Positions 36,371-48,060 of a stretch of 64,000 bases of DNA are shown here, piece after piece (within the stretch, counting starts at the first letter, position 1; every line of letters begins with the position of its first letter). Location of the stretch: contig NC_060965.1 in assembly GCF_910589235.1 (NCBI RefSeq), positions 850,001-914,000 of the forward strand, given 5' to 3'. The position numbers and the translations under genes were made by a program. Under the pieces are notes generated by a model. That model ran no database searches and had not been told where the DNA came from. It worked only from the letters and a program-made list of their open reading frames with translations. This DNA comes from Vespa crabro (Eukaryota; Arthropoda; Insecta; Hymenoptera; Vespidae).

Positions 36371-37097
36371 GTTGCTTGGCATGAGAGATGGAGAAGAAGA
36401 GAGGAAGGAGTGAGAGAGAGAAAGAGACTTTTCTCGTCGTTCATGCTACAGAGCATACTACCACAGCTACGCAATTTTCTATGATTAATGAATCAGAGAA
36501 CGGTATACATGGAATACCTCGATTCTTGGAAAAAGAACTAGCAAAAGAAACGCGTTGGCCAATGACGCGGCGAGAATGCGCCAGTCGCTATTACAGAGCG
36601 TGGATATAGGTGTAATTCTAAATAATGAGGGGGTATTTTTTCCTTTTTTTTTTCTTTTTTTTTTTCTTTTTTTTTTCTTTTTTTTTTTTTTTTTTTGTTG
36701 AAAAATCGTGCCGGACGATCTCCTCCGAAAGTAGCTGGAAAAAAGGTACGGGGGCAAAAAGAAAGAGAGAAAAGAGAGGAGAAAAAAGAAGAAAGGCAGA
36801 AGGAAAGAAAAAAGATTGGCTATAATAAAAAATGAACTTTGACGTGGGAAATTTATGACCGTACTTGATCTCGTTCATATAATAAAGGTTTTTCGAATGG
36901 ACACACATACGAAAGTAAACGAATTCGTCGTGGGGAAAGAATATAAGAAAAATGTCGATCGATTTCGGGTTTCCCACAAAACTTAAGGGGAGAAAAGGGA
37001 ATGACATAACGCGGCTGGTGCTTTTCCGAGCTAAAGAAAATTTCCTCCTGGTTGTTTTTATATTAATTGAATGTGCTTATTCAAGAAAAAGAGAAAG

Positions 37098-37128
<31 letters not shown>

Positions 37129-39505
37129 AAATGATCACAAGGAAAGTTTTTCTTCTCGTCGCACTCTCCATCATTCCCTTCCCTTCCTATATCCTTTTCA
37201 TAAGAGCATGACGAGAACATGGTCCATCCACGTTTCCCTTATTACTATTTCGCGAGCACCATACCGTAGAGAATATTTCTCTCGCTTCCGACCAAGTGCG
37301 AATCCCTTTTGTTTCAAAAGCGGTTCACGGTAATGAGACTTTTCTAGACCACAACCGCATAACCACGATTCTCTGCGTTACATCATCTCATAGAAAGGAC
37401 ATAAGAAATATTATATATTTTGTAATAGCATATGCATCCGTTTTCGCGATCGACAACGCACTGGAAAATGAAAGAAAGGTAGACTTACAAAGCGAGTAAC
37501 ACGAGGGAGTCCAAGAGTGACTGAGAAAGAGAGAGAGTCTCGACCCTCCTTTATGTCCCCTCGTGTACAGTGCCAGTCAGGACTGCATTGTTTGAGTTAT
37601 CACAATGGTGGAACAAAACCTTAACCGAGGGATCGAACTCCACTCCAAAGACCGGCCACCCTTCCCCCAGGCCTCTTTTGCGAGTTTCCTCGACCATATC
37701 CTCCTCCTCCTCCTCTTCCTCCATCTTCTCTTCTCCTTCACTAGGTTCACAAACAAAACAAAACTACGATGCGGTGCACCATGCACCCGGCTTCACATTC
37801 CACTCTCTTTCTCTTTTACCCTCTCTCGTTCAGTCTCTCCCTTCAACCTTTAGCTCCGGCATATCGCTATATTCGCGTTAGAAGCCGGCGCATTTCGACA
37901 AGCAAGAAAAAGGGAAGAACAAAAGTGAAAGGTTGACGGTGCAAGATGAATCCATTGTACCGCGCAAGAGTGCGTGCATACCTTTCGCGACTTTTACCTT
38001 TTTCCTCTTCTCTTCTTTTTTTCTACTTTTTGTTTTTCTTTTTTTCTTCCATCTCCGCGCCTTTTCTTATTCGTTCTCTCTTTTTCTTTTTCTTCTTTTC
38101 TTCTCTCTTCTTTTTTTCCATTTCATTTTTAACCCTTCAAACGCGCCAAATTTTCTCTTTTCTTGCCTCGACGAGAAGTCTCGTATAAAAGTAATCGTAA
38201 CGTACGTACATACGAACGATTTTTTTCCTTCCTTCGATCAAACCATTAACCACCATTTAACTCAAAAATAATGATACTTCAAATCATATTCAACGTGAGA
38301 ATGGTATTTTCCAAGTTATCATTGATTACAGTAGTTAGAATAAGTGCTTTTGATATTTCGATTTGACCAGAGAAAGCTCATGTTTCCGAGTAATGTAATT
38401 TACCATTTATAATTTATTGAGAAATAAATTACATAAACAAATATATGTATATAAAGTGAAAGTAATGCTAATTTATTTTAGCCGGTGTTTTAATTGTATC
38501 TACTTTAGCTGGTACAACTTTGTTATCGTCGGTATGCGTCTCGTTATAATGTTTCCTTTTAAGTGGGACCATTTAAACTAAAGTCTCATATAATTACCTT
38601 TGTTTACGTTTTAAATAAACTATCGAAAAGTTACATTTCTTTAACTCAGAAAGTGCATTTTATCCTCTTCGATTCGATCAAAATCTATCTAAACATCTAC
38701 CTAACAATTTTAACGAGTAAGGGGCACTCATTATGATCCATCGATTGTTGTTATTAATGACTGAAAAAAAAAAAAAAAAAAAAGAAAAAAAAGAGAGAAA
38801 AATCAGGAAGAGAAAAAACGAAAAAAAAAAAAATATAGCAAAGAGTGGACACATCCAACGAACCTTTTTATTTTTCATTCCGGTCGACAGTTCGAGAAAA
38901 CTCGGAAAAGTCACCTTTTACTTTTCGCTAAAGTTCAGACAGGGTCAGCCCACGCGCACGATGTTTTACTCTGCGGAAAAGTTTCTTCGTATCGGCTCAT
39001 AAAACGTGCTCGTGAGATCAATGAAATAATATTCAAGCGCACATGCTTCCTTTTTGTCCTCCCCATTGCCCTCTCTCTCTCTCTCTTTCTCCTTATATAT
39101 ATATATATATATATACATATACATATGCATCTCTCTCTCTCTCTCTTACACTTTCTCTCTGATCGTCGCATTCGCTCCTCGTTAATTTCCATTGTCGTTA
39201 ATAATATCATCAGTTTTTCTTGGCTCGCCCGAAGGAGCCTGCGATACGTTGCGACCTAAAAAGGGATTATGCAAAGCAGCGAAGCAGTAAAGCCGAAGTA
39301 TGAAGGGAAGGAAAAGAGAGAAAGGAGAAAGGAGGAAGAGGGAAAATGGCAATGGCGAGACGCTAAGAAATTAGGCAGAATATGCCGAAACAAGTTGGCT
39401 CGCTATGCTTCTTGTTGCAGATGGCATGCGACAGAACGTTTTGTCTACGCGTATGACTCACCCATTCTCTCTTCCTTGAATCCTGAAGGAAGTCACGGTG
39501 CAACC

Positions 39506-39545
<40 letters not shown>

Positions 39546-39590
39546 ATTTGAAGTAGCATATCGCATGCAATCTTCGCGCCTCTCTCTACT

Positions 39591-39632
<42 letters not shown>

Positions 39633-40801
39633 ATTCGTCTAACAGGAGTTAGTTCCGTCTTAAATTAAAAGTTATGTCGCGTGCATGACGGTTCCTTCTC
39701 TTAGCAAATCCTTCCTAACCGGTAACAATATCACTAGTAGCATTATTACTATCGATAAAATCCCCTTGATGACCAAACGAATATTTAACGTTTTCGTCGT
39801 AGTTATTTTGCAAGGATAAAAACGTTTTCATGAAAAAAAACTTTGCGTTCAAACAACGCTCCTCTCATTCGATGCGTTTTTCTTAGAAAAAAAATCGGAT
39901 GAATATAAATATAAGCGTGGAAAGGGGAAAACAAAAGAAAAAAAAAAAAAAAAAAAAAAAAAAAGAGAGAAATAGAAGCCAAAGGAAAAAAAATAAATGA
40001 GTGAAAGAAGAAAAAAAAAAAAAAGAATAAATTAATCGAACGAGAAAAAAAAAGGATGACGTTGGAACGCTCCTCTTTGTATATATTTTGACTACTCCTC
40101 CTCCTCCTCCACCTCCTCATTTCTCTTCTCACCACTGCATTTAGTGGTAGGTACACCGCTCGACTGATTTTAATCAGGCGAATCTCGCAGTCGCTGCTGT
40201 TGCCTGCGCTCGGTTTTAATGTACCATCGTGCAAAAAAATGCCGTAATTACGAGAAACGTCGTGTTTGACCGACGTACGCGCATAAAGTAGGTAGTATTC
40301 ACCAGTCTGACATTAAATCCGCTTACCGTGCTACATTTCTCCGTTGACGTCTACATGCATTTATGTGTGTTCGTACGTAAGTGCACTGAAGTGAGTGAGT
40401 GAGTGAGTGAGTGAGTGAGTCAAGCGACACGCTTAGAACTAAAGAACCTGCGAATTTTGTAACATTCTCGTGGATCTCTACGGCGTTGCGATTTTCACGT
40501 AATATTTTCTGCATTCTATGTGCACTCGTGCGACTATAGATACGTCCAAGAGAAAAGAATTGTCTGTTAATCGAGTGTACATCATTTGCCATTTTAACGG
40601 AATGCCTGGATATAAAAATTATCACATACGTCGGGGGAAAAAAGAAAAAACAAAAAAAGAAAAAAAAAGAAGAAACAAAAAAGAAAGGAAAAGAGAATTT
40701 TGTATAATTGTCATGTATCAATGTTACATTTGGATTGTCGATACTAACGACGAAATTGCAAAGCCCTGATCGAGATTCGTATTTTACTATCTAAAACCGA
40801 C
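36371..40801. other. Intergenic, no gene seen
   Basis: T/C tract at 36638-36696, GA at 37107-37129, pyrimidine-rich 37690-37740 and 37990-38130, A-rich 38762-38830, CT and TA repeats at 39069-39146, CT at 39510-39543 and 39592-39630, poly(A) at 39937-39964 and 40008-40024, (GAGT)n at 40391-40420 and A-rich 40635-40690. An AT-rich unique stretch at 38270-38700 shows nothing recognisable. Confidence 0.55.
40391..40420. repeat. (GAGT)n tetranucleotide repeat
   Basis: Seven to eight GAGT units. Confidence 0.9.
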
Positions 40802-41026
40802 TTAGACTCGACTGATCCAAGTTCTCGCGGTTTTGAGGATGCTGTCGGTACTAAGAAGAGCAGAGGAGGACGTCACCACTCCCTTTCGTCCCTTTCCTTG
40901 CATCGTTACCACGTCTGCGACCCTCAGATTAAAGCGACCGCAGGGAGAAGTTTGACTTAGACTATCTACCAATAGTGTAAGAGATCGTACGTTACAGTTT
41001 CCACGCAGCTCTGCTTCGTGCCTCAT
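40802..41026 (-). CDS. Unrecognised 74-codon ORF
   Basis: ATG-initiated minus-strand frame in GC-richer, repeat-free DNA, starting MRHEAELRGN and ending ARTWISRV. It is serine/arginine/leucine-rich without a signal peptide, membrane helix or known motif. No splice signals or neighbours support it. It could be chance or a lineage-specific peptide. Confidence 0.15.
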   Translation of the reverse strand: MRHEAELRGNCNVRSLTLLVDSLSQTSPCGRFNLRVADVVTMQGKGRKGVVTSSSALLSTDSILKTARTWISRV

Positions 41027-42600
41027 CGCGTTACATCGTAAAACGTCAAGAGCCCGGAGGTCAAAGGGAAACTAAATCCTTTGGGCGTTATATGCTAAAC
41101 TCTGTTAATCGAAACGTATGCGTTAGTTGTTGTGTGAATAATAAAGAAAGTGTCGTGAAAGTATTCAATGTATTTCACGCGTGCGTGCGTGCGTGCGTGC
41201 GTGCGTATGCATGCATATGTGCGTGTGTGAGTATTATCAATAAGCTCTTTTGAAACGAGTTTGTTTCGAACCCCATAAAAAAAAAAAAAGTTTCGTTCGA
41301 AACACTTGTCAACATTTTTATTAAAATATTAATGAAAATACGTTTCAACGCGATCACTCATACATTTAATTTTTAAATTCCAATAACATATTTTGAGATT
41401 GAACGAAAATTAAACCGTACTTGTAAGAAGAAAATGGGGTGACTTTACGAATGAGCTTTACACCGATAACGCAATTCGATCTTTCTCGGATTGTAATGTA
41501 AACGTTCATTCAGATTTCGTAGGACCAAGCTTTAATCCAACAAATAAACTCAAAATTGGCATAATCCATGGCGCTTACCGTGGGCATGTGCTACGTTCGC
41601 ACGCGTTCACACCGAAGATGTGATATAATAAACTCGAACAAACACTTTGCCAAGGCCACAAAGCTTATTACAATGTATGTATATCCGGTAGAAGAGAAAG
41701 TCAGTAGAGTCGGTATTATGTTCTTAATACTTCGCACCATTCTCGGAACGGCTATTTTGCCGAATAATCAAGACTCGTTTTACGCGAGTTTTCCAACCAT
41801 TACGATGGAATTCTCTAAAACGGATTACTCACGATAGAGATGGAGAGAAGAATATATAGATAGAGAGTGAGAGAGAAAGAAAATATGAGGAAATCGAGAA
41901 ACGCTTGTTACAAGTAGCAATTCTTTCGACGATTCTCGAGAATGAGTGCATCACTTAACCAACTTGATCGTTCAGAGAATACCCTCTGATATTTTTCAAG
42001 TCCAAAAGTCTATACACATCCGGTGACTCTCCAAAAGGTTTAAAAGCTTCGATGGTCCGATTTAATCCGGCATTCGTTCGAGCCGATTACAAAGGTGACT
42101 GTTACTTGTTTTTTTTTCCTCCCTCCTCTGTCCCCTCCCTCAACTCCGTCCAACCCCCTCATCGATTTCTGAACAACGATGGAAAAAAAAGGGGGAAAAA
42201 AAAAATAGAAAACGAAATAAAAAAACCTTGGAAAAAGCTACGAACCGTGAACGTTTAGTTAATGACTCCGATTTTACAGGTACTTACAATAATACGCCCC
42301 CTATCTGACAATTTATACGATCGTCATTGCTATAATAAATTAAATGGTACAAATTTAATTATACGAATCTTCAATAATTACTAACTTTCGCGCAGCGATT
42401 ACAACAGCTGCGTTTACGCTTGAATTTTTTAAATTTATTAAGAGATTGAAAAAATTGATTGATAAAGGATGTCTGTGTGTATATATGTGTGTGTATGAGA
42501 GAGAGGGAGAGAGAGAAAGAGCAAATAATTGTACAAAATTGATGACTATTCGACACTCGAGTGAAATTTATTTTCAAAAATCGTAAGAAATCCTCAAATC
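41027..42600. other. Intergenic, no gene seen
   Basis: (GCGT)n at 41178-41206, poly(A) at 41278-41289, GA-rich 41835-41885, pyrimidine- and A-rich patches at 42100-42230, and GA at 42498-42520. A + frame at 41568-41837 starting MALTVGMCYV has no recognisable domain. Confidence 0.45.
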
Positions 42601-42725
42601 AGCATCGAACTTTTTATCTTTGAATTGGTCACACTTCTCTTTCTCATTCTCACGCTTGAACGCTCGCTCGAATTCCCTCTCTCTCTCTTTTCCTTTCTTC
42701 TTAGTTTCTTTTTTGTATCCTACAG

Positions 42726-42823
42726 AACCAATGAAATTTTCGATTCGGTTGGACTATCGAGCACGTGGTGGCACAACGATAAGTGAAGATGCACGACGAA
42801 TAGCGCAAGAAGCGAAAGTTAAG
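42726..42823 (+). CDS. Possible internal coding exon, 98 nt, unknown protein
   Basis: A strong pyrimidine tract at 42670-42720 ends in TACAG, an acceptor at 42725. The next 98 bases are open and give PMKFSIRLDYRARGG followed by TTISEDARRIAQEAKVK, a charged helix-prone peptide unlike the repeat-derived ORFs around it. The right edge AAG/GCGAGT fits the rarer GC-AG donor type; no standard GT donor fits as well. Entry phase is 1 and exit phase 0. I do not recognise the protein, and no partner exon could be fixed; a donor-like TGG/GTAAGA near 43031 is in the wrong phase. Confidence 0.3.
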
Positions 42824-42938
42824 GCGAGTTTTCCTCTTTTTCAGCTTTTCCTATAAACCGAGTTTGCTTCCTCTCCTTCTTCTTTTCTGAATTTCTTCCT
42901 TCTTCTTCTTCTTCTTCTTTCCATGTTCTCCTTTCTCT

Positions 42939-42990
<52 letters not shown>

Positions 42991-43529
42991 TTCTCGAGGT
43001 CGGTGAGAAACCGTAGTATTGAATTTACTGTCACGGAGTCGTGGGTAAGATCTTTTATTCGTTTAAGCCTCGTTATCTTTTACAAAGTTTCGAGAAGAAA
43101 GAAAGAAAGAAGAAATAAAAAGGACGACGTCACATCCGGACGTGTTTTGCATCACGTTCAAAAATTCTCACGTGGTTTTAAAATTAAATTAACAAAATGC
43201 TTGCTGCTAACCAGCGAGGTTATATATATATATATATATGTTAGAAACGTTCCAAAGAGACGGAATAAAATATGATATTATTGTACTGTTCGCGATAATA
43301 CATTACCAGGCCAATTACTATCAAGTATAAATCACGCGTGTACTTTGCGGTTGGATGATCCCGAAGCTGTACACTTTGTTACAAACAATTCGGTACACAT
43401 GCATTTGTATTAGTACCTTGTTCAATTTCAAACATTAACGTAATTTACACCGACCGATCTTTCTGAGTTAACGAATGGTAGGAAAGTTTTTAATAATACA
43501 AACCTGTCACGAAACCCACGAATTATAGG

Positions 43530-43564
<35 letters not shown>

Positions 43565-44227
43565 GATTGCACCTGAACTAATCTCTACAAAGTGACTCAA
43601 TAGCAACCAATATGATCTACTTACGTAATTATAAGTATATTAAAAAATAAAACTAAGGGGTAATTGCGAAAGTTATTAAATTTTATATTCACGTTTAACG
43701 AGAAGCATTTCTAGATCTCTCGGATCTCGTATATTTTACATCCTCCTCGAATCAACCAAAATAATCTTAATCCGAGTATCCTCGGAACGATCGCAATTTA
43801 CTAATCGGATAAAAGGTAACTGGCCGTTGGAAAAGAAAAAACAAAAAATGCAAATTTAAAGCGGCCATACGCGCGGGGAAATAAAAAGAGAGAAAGTCAG
43901 GGAAGAAAGAGAGGAGAAACTTAATCCAAGATTAAGTCGAGCGAAGGTTTCATCGTCAAGTGTAGTGCGAATGCAGGGAGCTTGTAAACGATTGCTAATG
44001 CGCCAGAGCTTGAGATTTACGAGCACGCTCGACGCTAGAAAAAAAATCTCTAAAACGGTTTCTTCTTCTGTCGATCCTACTTGACTCTCGACTTAATTAA
44101 ATATAGGTATATCCGAGAAAACGAGGTACTCCAAAGGACGACGAAGCAAGAAAAGTTTTTATCGAGTTAAGGGGAAAAGTCCTAGAAACGTTCCGAACGT
44201 TTTCTCTTCTTCGACATTTTAAGTCGT

Positions 44228-44258
<31 letters not shown>

Positions 44259-44399
44259 GAAGAAAGAAAAAAAAAGAAAGAAAAGAAAAGAAAAAGAATG
44301 ACGAATAGCGGTATTATTCGGTCGGTGATCTTTCGATTTATCGATAGTTCCCATGGAATATCAGTGCTATCTAGTTTCTTCCTTTAACAATCGAGTAGC
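42824..44399. other. Intergenic or intronic, no gene seen
   Basis: CTT repeats at 42870-42920, (TA)n at 42941-42988, TA tracts at 43220-43240 and 43530-43561, and (AAAG)n at 44227-44300. A unique AT-rich stretch at 43260-44100 shows no recognisable ORF. Confidence 0.5.
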
Positions 44400-45059
44400 T
44401 CTTCTCGAATAGAGAGGAGGAGGAAGCTTGCTTTCCTGGGACGAAGACCGCAGTCATTGCGGTCCACGATGTTTTGCATGCTTACCTAAGAGACTTCGTA
44501 AATCACGACTAAACGGTCCACCGGCGCTTCCCTCGTTATACCAAATTTTCGCATAATATACACAAGCATTGCATCCAACACCAGTACCAGCACCAGGCAC
44601 CAGCACCAAACCCTTACTCTCGCGCTATTAATTTTATGCAGACCCGCTGAAAGAGCTCAACGTATACACGACGCGCGTACATAGACGCACAACGCCTACG
44701 CGGCACTTCCAAATTTAATTAGACCGTGTATCAAACTTATACCTTCGAGCCTTCGTTGTATACGCGGTTCCCTCCGATAACGCTGCGAGCGTGTTTCCAC
44801 TCCGATTATTACATCCTTGTTGCTTAACCTGTTAAATCGCGTGCAACGATCAACGACCTTGTCTTGTATTCGATTTAATGACGACAACAGGACTTTTGTA
44901 TTTCTCTAATGATTATCAATCTATCACGTAGAAAATTCTTAAGTTCTATACATGAACGAACGTTCTAATGCCGATCGGTAAAAGCATATAAATTAAAAAA
45001 AAAAAAGGAAAAAAAAAAGAAAGACAAATGATAGAAAAGATAATGATAATTTGCACTAT
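44400..45059. other. Unique segment with a short hairpin, no gene seen
   Basis: A perfect 7-bp hairpin with a 5-nt loop lies at 44446-44464. CCAGCAC/CCAGTAC hexamer-like units occur at 44580-44612, poly(A)-type runs at 44995-45020. A 63-codon minus frame at 44887-44696 has no recognisable domain. Confidence 0.4.
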
Positions 45060-45400
45060 AGAATAATAACGAATAGGATGGCGTAAACGAGCCACGCATC
45101 GGGCAATGGCCGAACGTGTTTGCTGGCGCGAACGGACACGTTCGAGACACGTACCAAATGTCACCGGTAACGCCGTTGTTGAAGGCTCACAACATTGTCC
45201 CGGCGACTCTTCTCTCCTTCCCTCTCGAGTTTCCTCCTCCTCCCCTCGTCATCCTCCTCGTTGGCTCTTCGCTTGAGTGGCGTACCACGTGCGCCGCTAA
45301 CGGCACTTCCGGAACGCGCGTTCTCATTTTAACCAGCCCACCTCCTCTCAAACCCTCCTCCTCCACTTATCTCATGAGCTGGATATAGCTCGTTTCAAAC
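45060..45400. promoter_or_regulatory. GC-rich island with a 9-bp inverted repeat
   Basis: CG-richer than its flanks. It contains an inverted repeat CGAACGTGT/ACACGTTCG at 45111-45119 and 45136-45144 with a 16-nt spacer, followed by CT/CC-rich DNA. A + frame at 45116-45388 begins at GTG, not ATG, and is not supported. Promoter or structured element possible. Confidence 0.2.
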
Positions 45401-46083
45401 GTCACTGACCAACCAACGCTTTTCCAATGTACTACTTTTATTTTCTTCTTTTATCATCTGATTGATCCTCTTGTTCGCCTCTTCACTTGGATATTATCGA
45501 GAAACGATCGCTCGACGAAAGATCCGATAAAGATTTCTTTTTCTTTATTTCATTTTATCGAACGAAAGGAAATCCATTGTCGAAGGAAAAATTATCATTG
45601 ATTTCTGTTATTGAAGATAAATAGAAAAATGTTAAGTTATAAAGGACGGCGTTGTAACTATTTTCGTATGAAATTCAATGCTCGAAACTTTTTAATAAAG
45701 CATTTCTCGTGTCACCTTTATGGAAAACAATGCATATACTTTCTTTTCATTCGCGAAAGATATTGAAGTTCAACCGAGGAAAATTTAAGATACTCCGTAT
45801 ATTACTCGAAAGTAGCAGAGCACTTACTTTCTATTCGGACGGATAATACACGAGTCGAAACGTTTTCGCAAAGAATAACTGTGACGCGCGGTAGGCAAGA
45901 ATAAAGTCGATGGAATATTATTATACTGCATCATAGTCACCGGCAAGGCGCAAAGAAAAATCCTTTGCATCTGCAGCTGACTAAGGCGGAAGTATAAGTA
46001 ATGGTCGCGCGAATTTTCACCGTGCTGGACGCGTACTGTTTTCTCTACGTATCCCTACATGCATACATGCATACATACATACA

Positions 46084-46119
<36 letters not shown>

Positions 46120-46496
46120 TGTATATATGTATATAGGATATGTGCAAAGAGGCCGTCTCATTTTTTCTGTTATTCCTGTTAAACGCGAGGAAATTTCAAC
46201 ATGATAAATAAATTAAAGAAGGGAAAAGAGAAAACTGTATGTCCTTCGTAGCTTAATAAAAAACATTTTTCCAGCAATTAATTTATACAAAGACAAAAGT
46301 GTTACTCCTTTGAATTATTTATACATCTATTTTAGAATTCCTACCAACGGAAGAGTCGGAAACAACTAGGATAGTTTAATGACGATAATTATGTATAAAA
46401 GTGGCGCAGAAATACACGAGAGATTCCAGCTCTTTAGCCAACGTTATAAAAGAAGCATAGAATGAAAAAAACAACGAGAGAGAAGGGGGAGAGGAG

Positions 46497-46537
<41 letters not shown>

Positions 46538-46549
46538 CAAATGTAAAAC
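45401..46549. other. Intergenic, no gene seen
   Basis: Mostly unique AT-rich sequence, with a CATA/TA microsatellite at 46056-46136 and GA repeats at 46480-46533. Confidence 0.55.
46056..46136. repeat. (CATA)n passing into (TA)n
   Basis: About twelve CATA units followed by TA and GTATA variants. Confidence 0.9.
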
Positions 46550-46790
46550 CACATTTGTACCTAACTCGTTGTACTACGATACACGGTTTTAACATCACCA
46601 CCGCGAGAATTTAGTCCAAGGAACGATCACGTTGGTCATTAAGCAGCTAGACGCATTCTCACGTTCCGCGATTCCACCGCTAATTGCTGTCAAAAAGAAA
46701 TTAATTGCCGATAATTACCATAATTATACGCCCACGCTACGAGTATTAATATTTATGCAATTATTAAAGCAACGCAATCTCAACGGACCT
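46550..46790. promoter_or_regulatory. Candidate regulatory island
   Basis: Repeat-free, with dense TAAT/ATTA words: CGCTAATTGCTGTCAAAAAG, AATTAATTGCCG and ATAATTACCATAATTATACG between 46675 and 46730. The first pairs TAATTG with a TGTCA core. A 72-codon + frame here starts at a GTG or similar codon and is not supported. Confidence 0.2.
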
Positions 46791-47349
46791 GTTTTCTTTC
46801 CATCTAACGGCGCAAAAAAAGAAACTAAGAAAAAAGATATATATATATAATTTATCAAAAGAAATTAAATCTGATAATGGAAAGAAAAAGTAATGCAAAT
46901 AAGAAGGATAAATGTCTAGAATATCGGGGACATTATGATATCTCTGGTAACAAGCCCACGTAGTGATACTATTATATCGTGCAGCGTATACGCCTTTGCC
47001 AGAACTCATCGTTAACGCAATAATTTCGTGACACTGTTCGCAAAATTTATGCTTCTATATGCGAAATGCAGTGCTCGAGCTCACACACGCGACTCGGCCT
47101 GTTATCCTCGCAAACTAACGCATGATGCTACCATTCTAAACCCCCAGATGTAAGGGAAACGTAGATATATTTTCGATCGATAAGATCGCGTAATGGTTAT
47201 TACGAAAGTGTTATCGTAACCAAAAGTAACGTAACGTAAAACCTTAGGATTCTTGCAAGAATAATAATGCATGCGAAATGAACGCGTGAAAACAAGGAAA
47301 ATTTTTCAACCATTTCGAGCACACGATTAATACAACGACGATATTCCAG

Positions 47350-47385
<36 letters not shown>

Positions 47386-47644
47386 AAAATGTAACTAAAT
47401 AATAATAGCGGACAATTATTTTGTGACGACTTAACCGTACGACTCTACTTCCGCATCTAAACTTTTCCACCTACCCAGCAAATTTATAAAACTTTCCGCT
47501 CTTATAAATTAACAGCAGCGTGTCCGAACTTACTTCTGAATGAGTTCTAAAAAGAAAGGAAAAAAAAAAGAGAGAAAAAAAAAGAGAGAAAGGTAAGGAA
47601 AAAAGAAGAAGAAGAAATAAAAAGAAGGAAGAAAGAGGGAGAAA

Positions 47645-47675
<31 letters not shown>

Positions 47676-48060
47676 TTAAAAAACACGGAAAAGAAGAACA
47701 GAAAGAATGGAAATCATAAATTCCCTTTTTAATGATTACGCCCGGCCTCAAAAATAAATCCAACAATAGCCGAACGTTTTTCCAGATAATACAAGGAGAG
47801 CAAACATTAGTTGGGATGTTCGCCCCTTTTTGTCCAACCCTTTTACCTTTGCACGTTCACGCATTTGGAATTCAGTCGCCACGATCCGAGAATCTATTCG
47901 TTACACTCTGCTCGGTACTTACCACGAACTACTACAAATACGTGCAAAGATGAATGCATCTTCTATCTCCACATACGCATTACGAGGCCGGCAACACACT
48001 AGTAGCAACTCTACTACACTTCTCACCGTAGGGTAAAGTCCGCTCCATTACCATCCCCTA
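46791..48060. other. Intergenic, no gene seen
   Basis: Unique DNA at 46860-47340, (GA)n at 47353-47382, A/G-rich 47555-47700. Frames at 47732-48036 overlap in three phases and have no recognisable features. Confidence 0.5.

Noticed and set aside
40391..40420. Direct repeats considered as a CRISPR-like array
   Set aside because: A plain GAGT microsatellite without spacers, in a eukaryotic genome.
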